This document shows, piece after piece, positions 8,008 through 14,778 of a DNA stretch of 21,918 nucleotides; position 1 is the first letter of the stretch, and each line of letters begins with the position of its first letter. This stretch comes from SIG438 sp034117945 (GTDB taxonomy: Bacteria; Bacillota; Clostridia; HGM11514), in the NCBI GenBank assembly GCA_034117945.1, contig JAXEOR010000160.1, positions 1 through 21,918 on the forward strand, in the 5' to 3' direction. The notes under the pieces are model-generated. The model worked only from the letters and a program-made list of their open reading frames with translations. It made no database searches and was not told the DNA's origin. The position numbers were made by a program, and so were the translations under genes.

Positions 8008-9957
8008 ATGAATTTATTGTTGCAGCCCTATGTGATGCTGGAGGATGGAACTGTGAAATTTCTTGAGCCCTGCGGCTCAGGGTGTTATCAGGGAGAGGAT
8101 GTTCGGCTTTGGGTCACCTATCGGGAGGGGGCGGAGGCGACAGCAGTGGAGGTGCGTGCCCAAAGCGGCCGACCCTTTCATCCCGACTGTGCTGTAGGCC
8201 TTTTGATCAAGCAGATTGATCATTTACAGGAATATGTGACCGCCAGCAGCCCGTATTCGGACTATAATTGCTGGTATGCGCCCCAGTTTGAAACCGATCT
8301 GACCAAGGTCAAGCCTATGACGCAAAGTATCCTTTGGAAAACAGAGGATGACAGCTACGGAATGATTCTCTGCATGAGCGACGGGCATTTTAAATCGGAG
8401 ATGAAGGGAACAGAGAAAGGCCTGGAAATCTTGCTGTTTGATTGGTTTGAGGGGGAGAGGTCTTTATCGGCGCCCGTATGTATGCTGGCGGAGGGGGAAA
8501 ACCCCTTTTGTTTGGGAGAAGCCTGCGTGAGGGAAGGAATGAAGCTGCTGGGCAAATCCCCCGGCGGGAGACAGGACAGAAGCTATCCGCCTGTGTTAGA
8601 GAAATTAGGCTGGTGCAGCTGGGATGCCTTCCAGATTCGTGTATCCGAGGACAATTTGCTGAAAAAATGCGAGGAATTGCAGGAAAAGGGTATTCCCGTC
8701 CGGTGGATTCTGCTGGATGATATGTGGGGAGACTGTACGGATCTGGAGCAGGCGGCCGGTTTGGATACGGTGCAGGAAATGCTTAAAATCATGAAAAAAT
8801 CCAAGCTGAAGGGACTGGAGGGGGATCCGAAGCGGTTTCCCCAAGGACTGAAGCACTGTGTAAAGGAAATCAGAAGCCGCTTTGGTATGGAGGTGGGCAT
8901 TTGGTACCCTCTAACCGGATATTGGCTGGGAATCGACGAGGATTCTCCTCTGTTTTCCCGGTATCGGGACAGCCTGATCAAAAATCCCTGCGGATGGTAT
9001 CAGCCCTCTTGGGGGGAGGGAGACTTTTATGATGATTGGAACGCTTTTTTTGAGCAGTGCGGCATTTCCTTTGTCAAGATTGATAATCAAAGCTCCCATC
9101 ATTTTACCAAGGGAATGGCGCCCGTGGGGGAAATTGCGAAAGGGTATCATAGGCTGCTGGAGCGGTCTGCGAAGCAGCATTTCTCCGGTCAGCTGATCAA
9201 TTGCATGGGGCTAGCACCGGAGGATATGTGGAATCGGCCGGAAAGCGCAGTGCTGCGTTGTTCGGATGATTTTCAGCCGGAAAACCGAGCCTGGTTTTAC
9301 ACCCACATTCTGCAATGCACCTACAATTCTCTTTGGGCAGGCGCCTTTGGCTGGTGTGATTACGATATGTGGTGGACGGACGACAGTCAGGCGGTGAAAA
9401 ACAGCCTGCTCAGAGCGGTAAGCGGCGGGCCGGTCTATGTTTCGGATCCTTTGGGCAGAAGCAGAAAAGAGGTTCTGGAGCCTCTTGTGTTACGAGACGG
9501 AACGGTGCTGCGCTGCGACCGGGTGGGAATGCCCACAAAGGACTGCCTGTTTTCTCATGAGCCCGGGAGGGTGTTTAAGGTGCAAAATCGCTGCGGCGAG
9601 GGAGGCGTTATTGCGGTATTCAATCTGTATGACGCACAAGCTCGGGGAAGGGTTTCGGTGTCTGATATTGATGGGATAGAAGGGGATCAATTTGTGCTTT
9701 ATGAGCATTTTTCCAAAACCTTTTCCATTGTTTCCAAAGAGGGGCAGGTGGAGATCTCGTTATCGGGACAGGATGCTGTGAAGCTGTTTTTGGCGGTTCC
9801 TTACCGCAATCAATTTGCCCCCATCGGCAATCCGGAAAAATATATTTCTCTCAAAACCATTCAATCGGTTCAGGGAGAACGGGTCAGGCTAAAAGAGCCG
9901 GGGCGGTGCGCTGTGGTAAAGAAAGGCGAGCTGCTGATACAGGAGCAACGTTCATAA
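8008..9957 (+). CDS. GH36 / raffinose-synthase (Sip1)-like alpha-galactosidase
   Basis: This 649-residue protein has no signal peptide or membrane segment, so it should act in the cytoplasm on imported alpha-galactosides or transfer galactose. The GH36/Sip1 signature is clear: GWCSWDAF (201-208), ILLDDMWGD (234-242), GIWYPLTGYW (297-306), VKIDNQ with the probable nucleophile Asp359, and RCSDDF with the probable acid/base at Asp420 or Asp421. An N-terminal beta-sandwich (about 1-190) precedes the (beta/alpha)8 barrel and a C-terminal sandwich follows. The ATG at 8008 is chosen because AAGGAGGA (7995-8002) sits just ahead of it; a GTG at 7981 in frame lies before this ribosome-binding site. Family assignment is strong. 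Whether it is a hydrolase or transferase, and its exact sugar, is not visible. Confidence 0.85.
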   Translation: MNLLLQPYVMLEDGTVKFLEPCGSGCYQGEDVRLWVTYREGAEATAVEVRAQSGRPFHPDCAVGLLIKQIDHLQEYVTASSPYSDYNCWYAPQFETDLTKVKPMTQSILWKTEDDSYGMILCMSDGHFKSEMKGTEKGLEILLFDWFEGERSLSAPVCMLAEGENPFCLGEACVREGMKLLGKSPGGRQDRSYPPVLEKLGWCSWDAFQIRVSEDNLLKKCEELQEKGIPVRWILLDDMWGDCTDLEQAAGLDTVQEMLKIMKKSKLKGLEGDPKRFPQGLKHCVKEIRSRFGMEVGIWYPLTGYWLGIDEDSPLFSRYRDSLIKNPCGWYQPSWGEGDFYDDWNAFFEQCGISFVKIDNQSSHHFTKGMAPVGEIAKGYHRLLERSAKQHFSGQLINCMGLAPEDMWNRPESAVLRCSDDFQPENRAWFYTHILQCTYNSLWAGAFGWCDYDMWWTDDSQAVKNSLLRAVSGGPVYVSDPLGRSRKEVLEPLVLRDGTVLRCDRVGMPTKDCLFSHEPGRVFKVQNRCGEGGVIAVFNLYDAQARGRVSVSDIDGIEGDQFVLYEHFSKTFSIVSKEGQVEISLSGQDAVKLFLAVPYRNQFAPIGNPEKYISLKTIQSVQGERVRLKEPGRCAVVKKGELLIQEQRS

Positions 9958-10010
9958 AAAAGAAAGGCAGGAAAGCCATTTCGGCTGTTCCTGCCCGTTT
10001 TATGCTTGAC
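9955..10010. terminator. Bidirectional intrinsic terminator between convergent genes
   Basis: GGCAGGAA (9966-9973) pairs with TTCCTGCC (9988-9995), with an inner AGCC/GGCT extension. CGTTTTAT follows on the + strand, and the A-rich run at 9956-9965 gives a T-tract on the minus strand. It can end both the GH36 transcript and the minus-strand stalk-protein transcript. Confidence 0.85.
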
Positions 10011-10014
10011 TAAA

Positions 10015-10896
10015 TTATTCTGCCGCCTTACCGTCAGAATAAACAACCTTTACCACAGGGCTGCCTACCACGTCCAGCTTGTTGTCTGTGATGGTCAGAT
10101 AAGCTTCCTCGTTATTGTCCTTCACTCTGGGGTCGGACACGATAGAAATCTCTATGGTCTCGTTGTACTTGGTAATGGTGTTGCTGTTATTCACCCAGCT
10201 TCCGTCAGTGAAATAGGCGGTAACATCGTCATAGGTATAGGAGCCGTAATAGTTGACAGCCTTGTTGCGGAAGGCGATCAGGTGATCCTTGCCCATGGGC
10301 AGCAAAAGCTCTTCTCCCAGCTCGTAATAATAAACATTTTCCTCCTGAGGAAGCTCCTCATCCTCGATGGGAGAAACCTGATAGGTTTCCTCAAACAGAT
10401 CTACCAGATTGGTATAGCCGTAATCGGGAGTGTAAATGATGGCAACCTCCATCTCCAGCTTTTCGCTCACATAGTAATCAACGGTGCAGCCAAAGGTTTC
10501 TGCCACAAAGCGCAGGGGAACATAGGTGCGGTCGTTCACCACCACAGGAGCAACGTCCAGTGTTACGGTTTCTTCTGTTTCCGCCGTTTTTACGGTAACA
10601 TCCTCACTGCCGATAAACAGCTTGACCTCACGGCCGTCTTCAGAATCCTCCATAGTGGTCACTACCACGGAGTTTTCTTCTCCGTTCCAGATCACCTGAG
10701 CGCCCATTTGCTCAAAAATGCCCCGCAGACCAACCATGGTTCTGTCGTTGGAAAGGAACGGCTCAGCATCGCTTTCCACCTCTTCGTCATTGACCATGAC
10801 GGCAATTACAGTTTCGTCCTCTTCGGCCAGAACACTGAAGCTGAAGCAGGATACTGCCAAAATCAGCGCTGCGGCCAAACAAAGAATTCGTTTCAT
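10015..10896 (-). CDS. Exported stalk-domain (copper amine oxidase N-like) protein
   Basis: This 293-residue protein begins with a typical signal peptide: Lys-Arg, then a hydrophobic core, then a likely signal-peptidase I cut after SVLA (residue 24). Residues about 30-150 form a copper-amine-oxidase-N1-like stalk domain with two related halves, NDRTMVGLRGIFEQMGA (50-66) and NDRTYVPLRFVAETFGC (121-137). This domain is a common wall- or surface-associated module in Clostridia and does not imply amine oxidase activity. Residues 150-293 are acidic and rich in Tyr, Asn and Val, look beta-rich, and match no family I recognise. The ATG at 10896 is preferred over a TTG five codons earlier because GGAGG lies 8 bases before the ATG. 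The gene follows the amidohydrolase by 76 bases and may be cotranscribed with it. Function unknown. Confidence 0.8.
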   Translation of the reverse strand: MKRILCLAAALILAVSCFSFSVLAEEDETVIAVMVNDEEVESDAEPFLSNDRTMVGLRGIFEQMGAQVIWNGEENSVVVTTMEDSEDGREVKLFIGSEDVTVKTAETEETVTLDVAPVVVNDRTYVPLRFVAETFGCTVDYYVSEKLEMEVAIIYTPDYGYTNLVDLFEETYQVSPIEDEELPQEENVYYYELGEELLLPMGKDHLIAFRNKAVNYYGSYTYDDVTAYFTDGSWVNNSNTITKYNETIEISIVSDPRVKDNNEEAYLTITDNKLDVVGSPVVKVVYSDGKAAE

Positions 10897-10923
10897 TTTT
10901 AAAACCTCCAAACATTTTTTGTT

Positions 10924-10950
10924 GATCCGTTCAACAGAATGGAACGGATC
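10924..10950. promoter_or_regulatory. Perfect 9-bp inverted repeat between amidohydrolase and stalk-protein genes
   Basis: GATCCGTTC (10924-10932) and GAACGGATC (10942-10950) are perfect inverted repeats separated by 9 bases. On the coding (minus) strand the hairpin is followed by AACAAAAAATG rather than a run of T, so it is not a normal intrinsic terminator. It ends 27 bases upstream of the stalk-protein ATG. It may be an operator, an mRNA processing or stabilising hairpin, or part of a leader. Confidence 0.45.
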
Positions 10951-10972
10951 TATCGATAAAACGCAATGCGCT

Positions 10973-11770
10973 TTATACCGTTTTAAGACCTAACAGAGCA
11001 GCCCCGTTATTCCAGTAAATATCCTGCTGCTCTGCAAGAGTAAGCTCCAGACTGTCAAGCAAATGCCGTTCCAGAGAAGGACGGTGCCAGGGACAGTCCG
11101 ATCCAAACAAAAGCTTTTTCACCCCATGCCGCTCTATGATTTCTTGAGCCACCGCCTTGGGCATGGTGCCGTATCCAAAGGAAAGATCAAAATAAAGGGG
11201 CAATCCGCAAAGATGGGTAATCACCTCTTCGCCGCAGCAAAGACCTCCCCAATGAGCCGCCACAACGGGGGAATCAAACCACAGCAGTGCCTTCGCCATT
11301 TGCCGGGGCATGCAATGATAGGGTGCCCGAAAGCCGTAATCATAGCCGGCATGAAAAAGGGCAATCAAGCCCAAACGGGAAATTTTTCGGTAAATAGGCT
11401 TCATTTTGGGATCATCCACATCAAACCCCTGATATTCCGGATGAAATTTAACTCCTTTTAAGCCCAATTCTTTGATTCTGTCCAGCTCATCCAATACATC
11501 CTCTGCGTCGGGATGGACAGAGCCAAAGGCAACCAGCCGCTCCGAGTTCAGTTCCGCCGCAAAGCCATTGACTGACCTTTGCTGATGGGGAGAGGTGGCA
11601 ATGTTTTGAACAACGCTGACTGTAATCCCATCTTGCTCCATACAGGCCAAAAGCCCTGATGCAGTACCGTCCGTACAGGGAACCAGCCCTCCCGCCGCAT
11701 GGCTTAGCTGGGGAATGGCTCGGGGCGCCAGCTTGTCAGGAAAGCAATGGGTATGAAAATCAATGATCAT
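10973..11770 (-). CDS. Amidohydrolase family 2 metal-dependent hydrolase
   Basis: This 265-residue cytoplasmic protein is a compact TIM-barrel amidohydrolase (Amidohydro_2 type). Metal-ligand motifs are intact: DFHTH with His6 and His8, KFH with His110, LFHAGYDY with His140, AAHWGG with His173, and GSDCPW with Asp225. Relatives hydrolyse or decarboxylate small molecules; the substrate cannot be read from the sequence. The ATG at 11770 is preferred over an in-frame upstream codon at 11821, because the family starts with the HxH strand, a GAGGTGAGG ribosome-binding site sits just before it, and 11821 lies inside the -35 box. A near-consensus promoter at 11793-11821 drives it. The stalk-protein gene follows and may share its transcript. 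Confidence 0.85.
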   Translation of the reverse strand: MIIDFHTHCFPDKLAPRAIPQLSHAAGGLVPCTDGTASGLLACMEQDGITVSVVQNIATSPHQQRSVNGFAAELNSERLVAFGSVHPDAEDVLDELDRIKELGLKGVKFHPEYQGFDVDDPKMKPIYRKISRLGLIALFHAGYDYGFRAPYHCMPRQMAKALLWFDSPVVAAHWGGLCCGEEVITHLCGLPLYFDLSFGYGTMPKAVAQEIIERHGVKKLLFGSDCPWHRPSLERHLLDSLELTLAEQQDIYWNNGAALLGLKTV

Positions 11771-11792
11771 TTGCCTCACCTCAATCCAATTC

Positions 11793-11821
11793 ATTATAGC
11801 ATAATTTGGGCATTTTGTCAA
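11793..11821 (-). promoter_or_regulatory. Consensus sigma-A promoter of the amidohydrolase gene
   Basis: On the minus strand TTGACA (11821-11816), a 17-base spacer and TATAAT (11798-11793) make a perfect consensus promoter. It lies 22 bases before the chosen start codon, giving a short leader. Confidence 0.85.
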
Positions 11822-12053
11822 GGAAAAGCCCTAATTTGTCAAGCTGTCTCTGGTTTCATTGTCAATAATGGGGTAAAAATTTTAAAAAAGTGTTACTCTC
11901 AATATGCCGTCTTTGGGATGAGACATTTTGATTTTTTGCAGCCTTTCAACAAATCTTACAGCACTACAATGAGGGCAGGAAAACCGGTGCTCGGCCTCCT
12001 GTCCCGTAAAATTTATGATCGCTAAAAAAGGATGGTTCCACACCGATAGACAA
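11822..12053. other. Gene-poor stretch between the amidohydrolase promoter and the rpmB terminator
   Basis: No coding frame here has a convincing start with a ribosome-binding site. The only patterns seen are two more TTGACA hexamers on the minus strand (11842-11837 and 11865-11860) behind the amidohydrolase promoter. The remainder shows nothing I can assign. Confidence 0.5.
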
Positions 12054-12090
12054 CAAAAAACAGGCGCCGATAAAAGACGCCTGTTTTTTT
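12054..12090. terminator. Terminator of rpmB (bidirectional in form)
   Basis: ACAGGCG (12060-12066) pairs with CGCCTGT (12078-12084). On the minus strand a T-run (the A-run 12055-12060 on the + strand) follows the stem, directly after rpmB. The + strand copy is also followed by seven T. Confidence 0.85.
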
Positions 12091-12096
12091 CATTTG

Positions 12097-12285
12097 TTAG
12101 ATAGCGCGGGTTACCTTATTGGAACGGATACATCTGGTGCATACATACATAGATTTCGGCGTTCCCTTGTCAATTACACGGATTTTTCTGATGTTAGGCT
12201 TCCAGGTTCTGTTAGCTCTTCTATGGGAGTGAGATACCTTGATCCCAAAAGCGACACCTTTTCCGCAAACTTCACATTTTGCCAT
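12097..12285 (-). CDS. rpmB: 50S ribosomal protein L28
   Basis: This 62-residue basic protein is a full-length bacterial L28, a component of the large ribosomal subunit. It begins MAKCEVCGKG and carries two Cys pairs (C4xxC7 and CTRC near residues 50-53), the zinc-binding form of L28. The SHSHRRANRTWKPN segment is the conserved rRNA-contacting part. GGAGG lies just before the ATG (AGGAGGTGTTTGATAAATG). It has its own promoter between serA and itself and its own terminator, so it is probably expressed alone. I see nothing odd in it. Confidence 0.97.
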   Translation of the reverse strand: MAKCEVCGKGVAFGIKVSHSHRRANRTWKPNIRKIRVIDKGTPKSMYVCTRCIRSNKVTRAI

Positions 12286-12338
12286 TTATCAAACACCTCC
12301 TACTGAGTTTTTCGTCCATTTATAAAACAGCGCTTATT

Positions 12339-12367
12339 ATTATATCAGATTTTTTCTGTTTTGGCAA
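12339..12367 (-). promoter_or_regulatory. Promoter of rpmB
   Basis: On the minus strand TTGCCA (12367-12362), a 17-base spacer and TATAAT (12344-12339) precede rpmB by about 54 bases. The -35 box lies only about 15 bases past the serA stop. No terminator is seen between serA and rpmB, so read-through is possible. Confidence 0.7.
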
Positions 12368-12382
12368 GAGTTTTTTGAAAAT

Positions 12383-13549
12383 TTATTTGATAATCCGAAT
12401 TCTGAAAACTCCTTCAATCTGCCGCAGCGCAGAAATGGTGTCTTCTGTTACGCTGTCGCTTTCGATATCCAGCATGGAATAAGCGTTTTCTCCCTTGGAT
12501 TTATTGATAAAATTATCAATATTAATATGGAGATCCGCCAGAATTTTTGTGATCTGCCCGATCATATTGGGAATGTTCTGGTGCAGAATACAAAGCCGGA
12601 TGGGTGTGGTGCGGGGAGCGGACACATTGGGGAAGTTAACGGAGTTTTTAATATTTCCGTTTTCAATATAGTCGCTCAGTTCCTTGGCAGCCATGACAGC
12701 GCAGTTGTCCTCCGATTCCGGAGTGGAAGCCCCAAGATGGGGGATGGTGATCACATTTTCCTGATCCAGCAGCGCTTCATTGGGGAAGTCGGTCACATAG
12801 CAGGCGACCTTGCCGGAAGCGGTAGCCTCCAGAATGTCCTCTGTATTGACCAGTTCGCCCCGGGCAAAGTTCAAAATCCGAACCCCGTCCTTCATGGCGG
12901 CGATGGTGTCCTTTGCGATGGTGTTTTTCGTTTCGTTATTCAAAGGAACATGAATGGTAATATAGTCAGACTGTTCAAAAATCTGATCCAAGGATTTTGC
13001 ATGCTTAACCGCACGGGACATGCCCCATGCCGCGTCAACCGACAAATAGGGGTCATAACCGATCACGTTCATTCCCAGTGCGGAAGCGGCGTTAGCAACC
13101 AAAATGCCGATGGCACCCAGGCCGATTACGCCCAGGGTTTTCCCTTCAATTTCAGGTCCTGCAAACTGGCTTTTTCCCTTTTCCACCAGCTTTGCAACGC
13201 CGTCTCCTTCTCCCTTTAAGGTAGAGGACCATTTGACCGCCGGAACAATTTTACGGGAGGCCAGCAGCAACCCTGCAATGACCAGCTCCTTCACTGCGTT
13301 GGCATTGGCGCCGGGAGTATTAAATACCACAATGCCCTGCTGAGTACATTTGGGAATGGGAATATTGTTGGTGCCTGCGCCTGCCCGGGCGATTGCCAGC
13401 AGGTTCTGAGGCAGATCCATATCGTGCATTGCGGCGCTTCTGACCAAAATACCGTCCGGTTCGCTGATTTGATCGCCGCATTGGTAGGATTCGGGCAGGT
13501 GATCCAGCCCCACCTTTGCGATTTTATTTAACAATAAGATTTGAGCCAA
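12383..13549 (-). CDS. serA: D-3-phosphoglycerate dehydrogenase with ACT domain, TTG start
   Basis: The enzyme oxidises 3-phosphoglycerate to 3-phosphohydroxypyruvate with NAD, the first step of serine synthesis. The 388 residues match the short SerA type. The Rossmann motif GLGAIG is at 143-148, and the catalytic Arg230 (FARGE), Glu258 (DFPNE) and His271 (IPHLGAST) are present. A C-terminal ACT domain (~318-388) probably senses serine. The start is TTG at 13549: family alignment begins here (MAQILLLNKI), no ATG occurs in frame until residue 41, and AAGGGGG lies 8 bases ahead. It follows serC by 15 bases, so the two form a serC-serA operon. No serB phosphatase gene is nearby. Confidence 0.95.
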   Translation of the reverse strand: MAQILLLNKIAKVGLDHLPESYQCGDQISEPDGILVRSAAMHDMDLPQNLLAIARAGAGTNNIPIPKCTQQGIVVFNTPGANANAVKELVIAGLLLASRKIVPAVKWSSTLKGEGDGVAKLVEKGKSQFAGPEIEGKTLGVIGLGAIGILVANAASALGMNVIGYDPYLSVDAAWGMSRAVKHAKSLDQIFEQSDYITIHVPLNNETKNTIAKDTIAAMKDGVRILNFARGELVNTEDILEATASGKVACYVTDFPNEALLDQENVITIPHLGASTPESEDNCAVMAAKELSDYIENGNIKNSVNFPNVSAPRTTPIRLCILHQNIPNMIGQITKILADLHINIDNFINKSKGENAYSMLDIESDSVTEDTISALRQIEGVFRIRIIK

Positions 13550-13564
13550 AGGAAAAACCCCCTT

Positions 13565-14647
13565 CTATTTGTTGTTCATTTCAAATTGCTTCATGAATTC
13601 TACCAGCTTCACAACACCCTCTGTAGGCATTGCATTGTAAATGCTGGCTCTCATACCGCCCACTGTTCTGTGGCCTTTCAGATTGACAAAGCCGGCTGCC
13701 TTTGCCTCCTGAATAAACTTAGCGTTCAGCTCATCCTGACCGGTCACGAAGGGAACGTTCATCAAAGAGCGATCCTCCGGCACAACGGTACCATGAAACA
13801 TCTTGGATTCATCCAGGAAATCGTATAAAATCTTTGCTTTTTCTCTGTTGACCGCTTCAATGGCCTTCACGCCGCCTAATTCCTTCAGCCATTCCAGCAC
13901 CAGCATGCAAATGTAAATGGCATAGGTGGGAGGGGTGTTATACATAGAGCCGTTGTCCGCATGGGTCTGATAATTCAGCATGGTGGGAACGGATGCGTCT
14001 GCCTTGCCGATCAGATCCTCCCGGATGATGACAACGGTCAGTCCTGCAGGACCGATGTTTTTCTGCGCCCCTGCATACAGAAGGCCAAATTTGGAAACAT
14101 CCAGCTCCTCGGACAGGACGCAGGAAGAAATATCAGCCACCAGGGGAACGCTTCCCGTATCCGGAATGACATTATATTTGGTGCCGTAAATGGTGTTGTT
14201 ATAAGTAATGTGGAAATAATCCGCATCAGCCGAGAAGGAGGAGGGATCCACCTTGGGGATGTAATTAAACACCTTATCTTCGCTGGAGGCCAAAACATTG
14301 ACCGTTCCGAATTTTTTGGCTTCGGATGCAGCCTTTTTTGCCCACTGGCCGGTGAGGATGGTATCCACCTTTTTGGATTTGCTCATCAGATTCAAGGGAA
14401 TCATAGCAAACTGAGTGGAAGCACCGCCCTGGAGAAATAATACCTTATAGTTGGAAGGAATGTTCATCAGCTCACGGAACAGCTCCTCCGCCCGATTGAT
14501 GATTGCTTCATAATCCTTTGAACGGTGGCTCATTTCCATAACGGACATGCCGCAGCCCTGATAGTCCAGCATCTGATCCGCTGCCTTTTTCAAAACCGCC
14601 TCCGGCAGCATGGAAGGGCCTGCCGAAAAATTATACACTCTACTCAT
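13565..14647 (-). CDS. serC: Phosphoserine aminotransferase
   Basis: This PLP enzyme converts 3-phosphohydroxypyruvate and glutamate to phosphoserine, the second step of serine synthesis; in many bacteria it also serves pyridoxine synthesis. At 360 residues it is the usual SerC length. It starts MSRVYNFSAGPSMLP, has the phosphate-binding GGASTQF (74-80), and the Schiff-base lysine is Lys196 in YAGAQKNIGPAG. The C-terminal HRTVGGMRASIYNAMP segment is typical. GGAGG lies about 9 bases before the ATG. It is the first gene of the serC-serA operon, with a near-consensus promoter and a hairpin-forming leader. Confidence 0.97.
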   Translation of the reverse strand: MSRVYNFSAGPSMLPEAVLKKAADQMLDYQGCGMSVMEMSHRSKDYEAIINRAEELFRELMNIPSNYKVLFLQGGASTQFAMIPLNLMSKSKKVDTILTGQWAKKAASEAKKFGTVNVLASSEDKVFNYIPKVDPSSFSADADYFHITYNNTIYGTKYNVIPDTGSVPLVADISSCVLSEELDVSKFGLLYAGAQKNIGPAGLTVVIIREDLIGKADASVPTMLNYQTHADNGSMYNTPPTYAIYICMLVLEWLKELGGVKAIEAVNREKAKILYDFLDESKMFHGTVVPEDRSLMNVPFVTGQDELNAKFIQEAKAAGFVNLKGHRTVGGMRASIYNAMPTEGVVKLVEFMKQFEMNNK

Positions 14648-14673
14648 TGCGTAAAACCTCCTATTTAATTGCC

Positions 14674-14699
14674 TTGCTATTTTGTGAAAAAAATAGCAA
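14674..14699. promoter_or_regulatory. Perfect 10-bp inverted repeat in the serC leader
   Basis: TTGCTATTTT (14674-14683) and AAAATAGCAA (14690-14699) are perfect inverted repeats with a 6-base loop. They lie between the predicted transcription start (about 14711) and the serC ribosome-binding site, with no following T-run on the coding strand. The position fits a repressor operator or an RNA hairpin that controls the operon. The leader is too short for a T-box. Confidence 0.5.
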
Positions 14700-14717
14700 A
14701 ATTATTGTGTTGTTTCT

Positions 14718-14746
14718 ATTATACATCAAAAAAGTCAAAAGGTCAA
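14718..14746 (-). promoter_or_regulatory. Promoter of the serC-serA operon
   Basis: On the minus strand TTGACC (14746-14741), a 17-base spacer and TATAAT (14723-14718) lie about 70 bases before the serC ATG. The -35 box is about 33 bases past the stop of the upstream synthetase gene. Confidence 0.8.
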
Positions 14747-14778
14747 TTGCTTTTTTATACAAAGAATGGAATCCTAAG

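Noticed and set aside
10015..10150. Amine oxidase activity suggested by the 'copper amine oxidase N' label
   Set aside because: Only the stalk-type N domain is present; there is no catalytic amine oxidase domain or topaquinone motif.
10006..10902. 298-residue open frame on the + strand opposite the stalk protein
   Set aside because: The minus-strand frame has a signal peptide, stalk motifs and a ribosome-binding site; the + frame has none of these.
12527..13219. 230-residue open frame on the + strand opposite serA
   Set aside because: SerA is complete and intact on the other strand; this frame has no domain.
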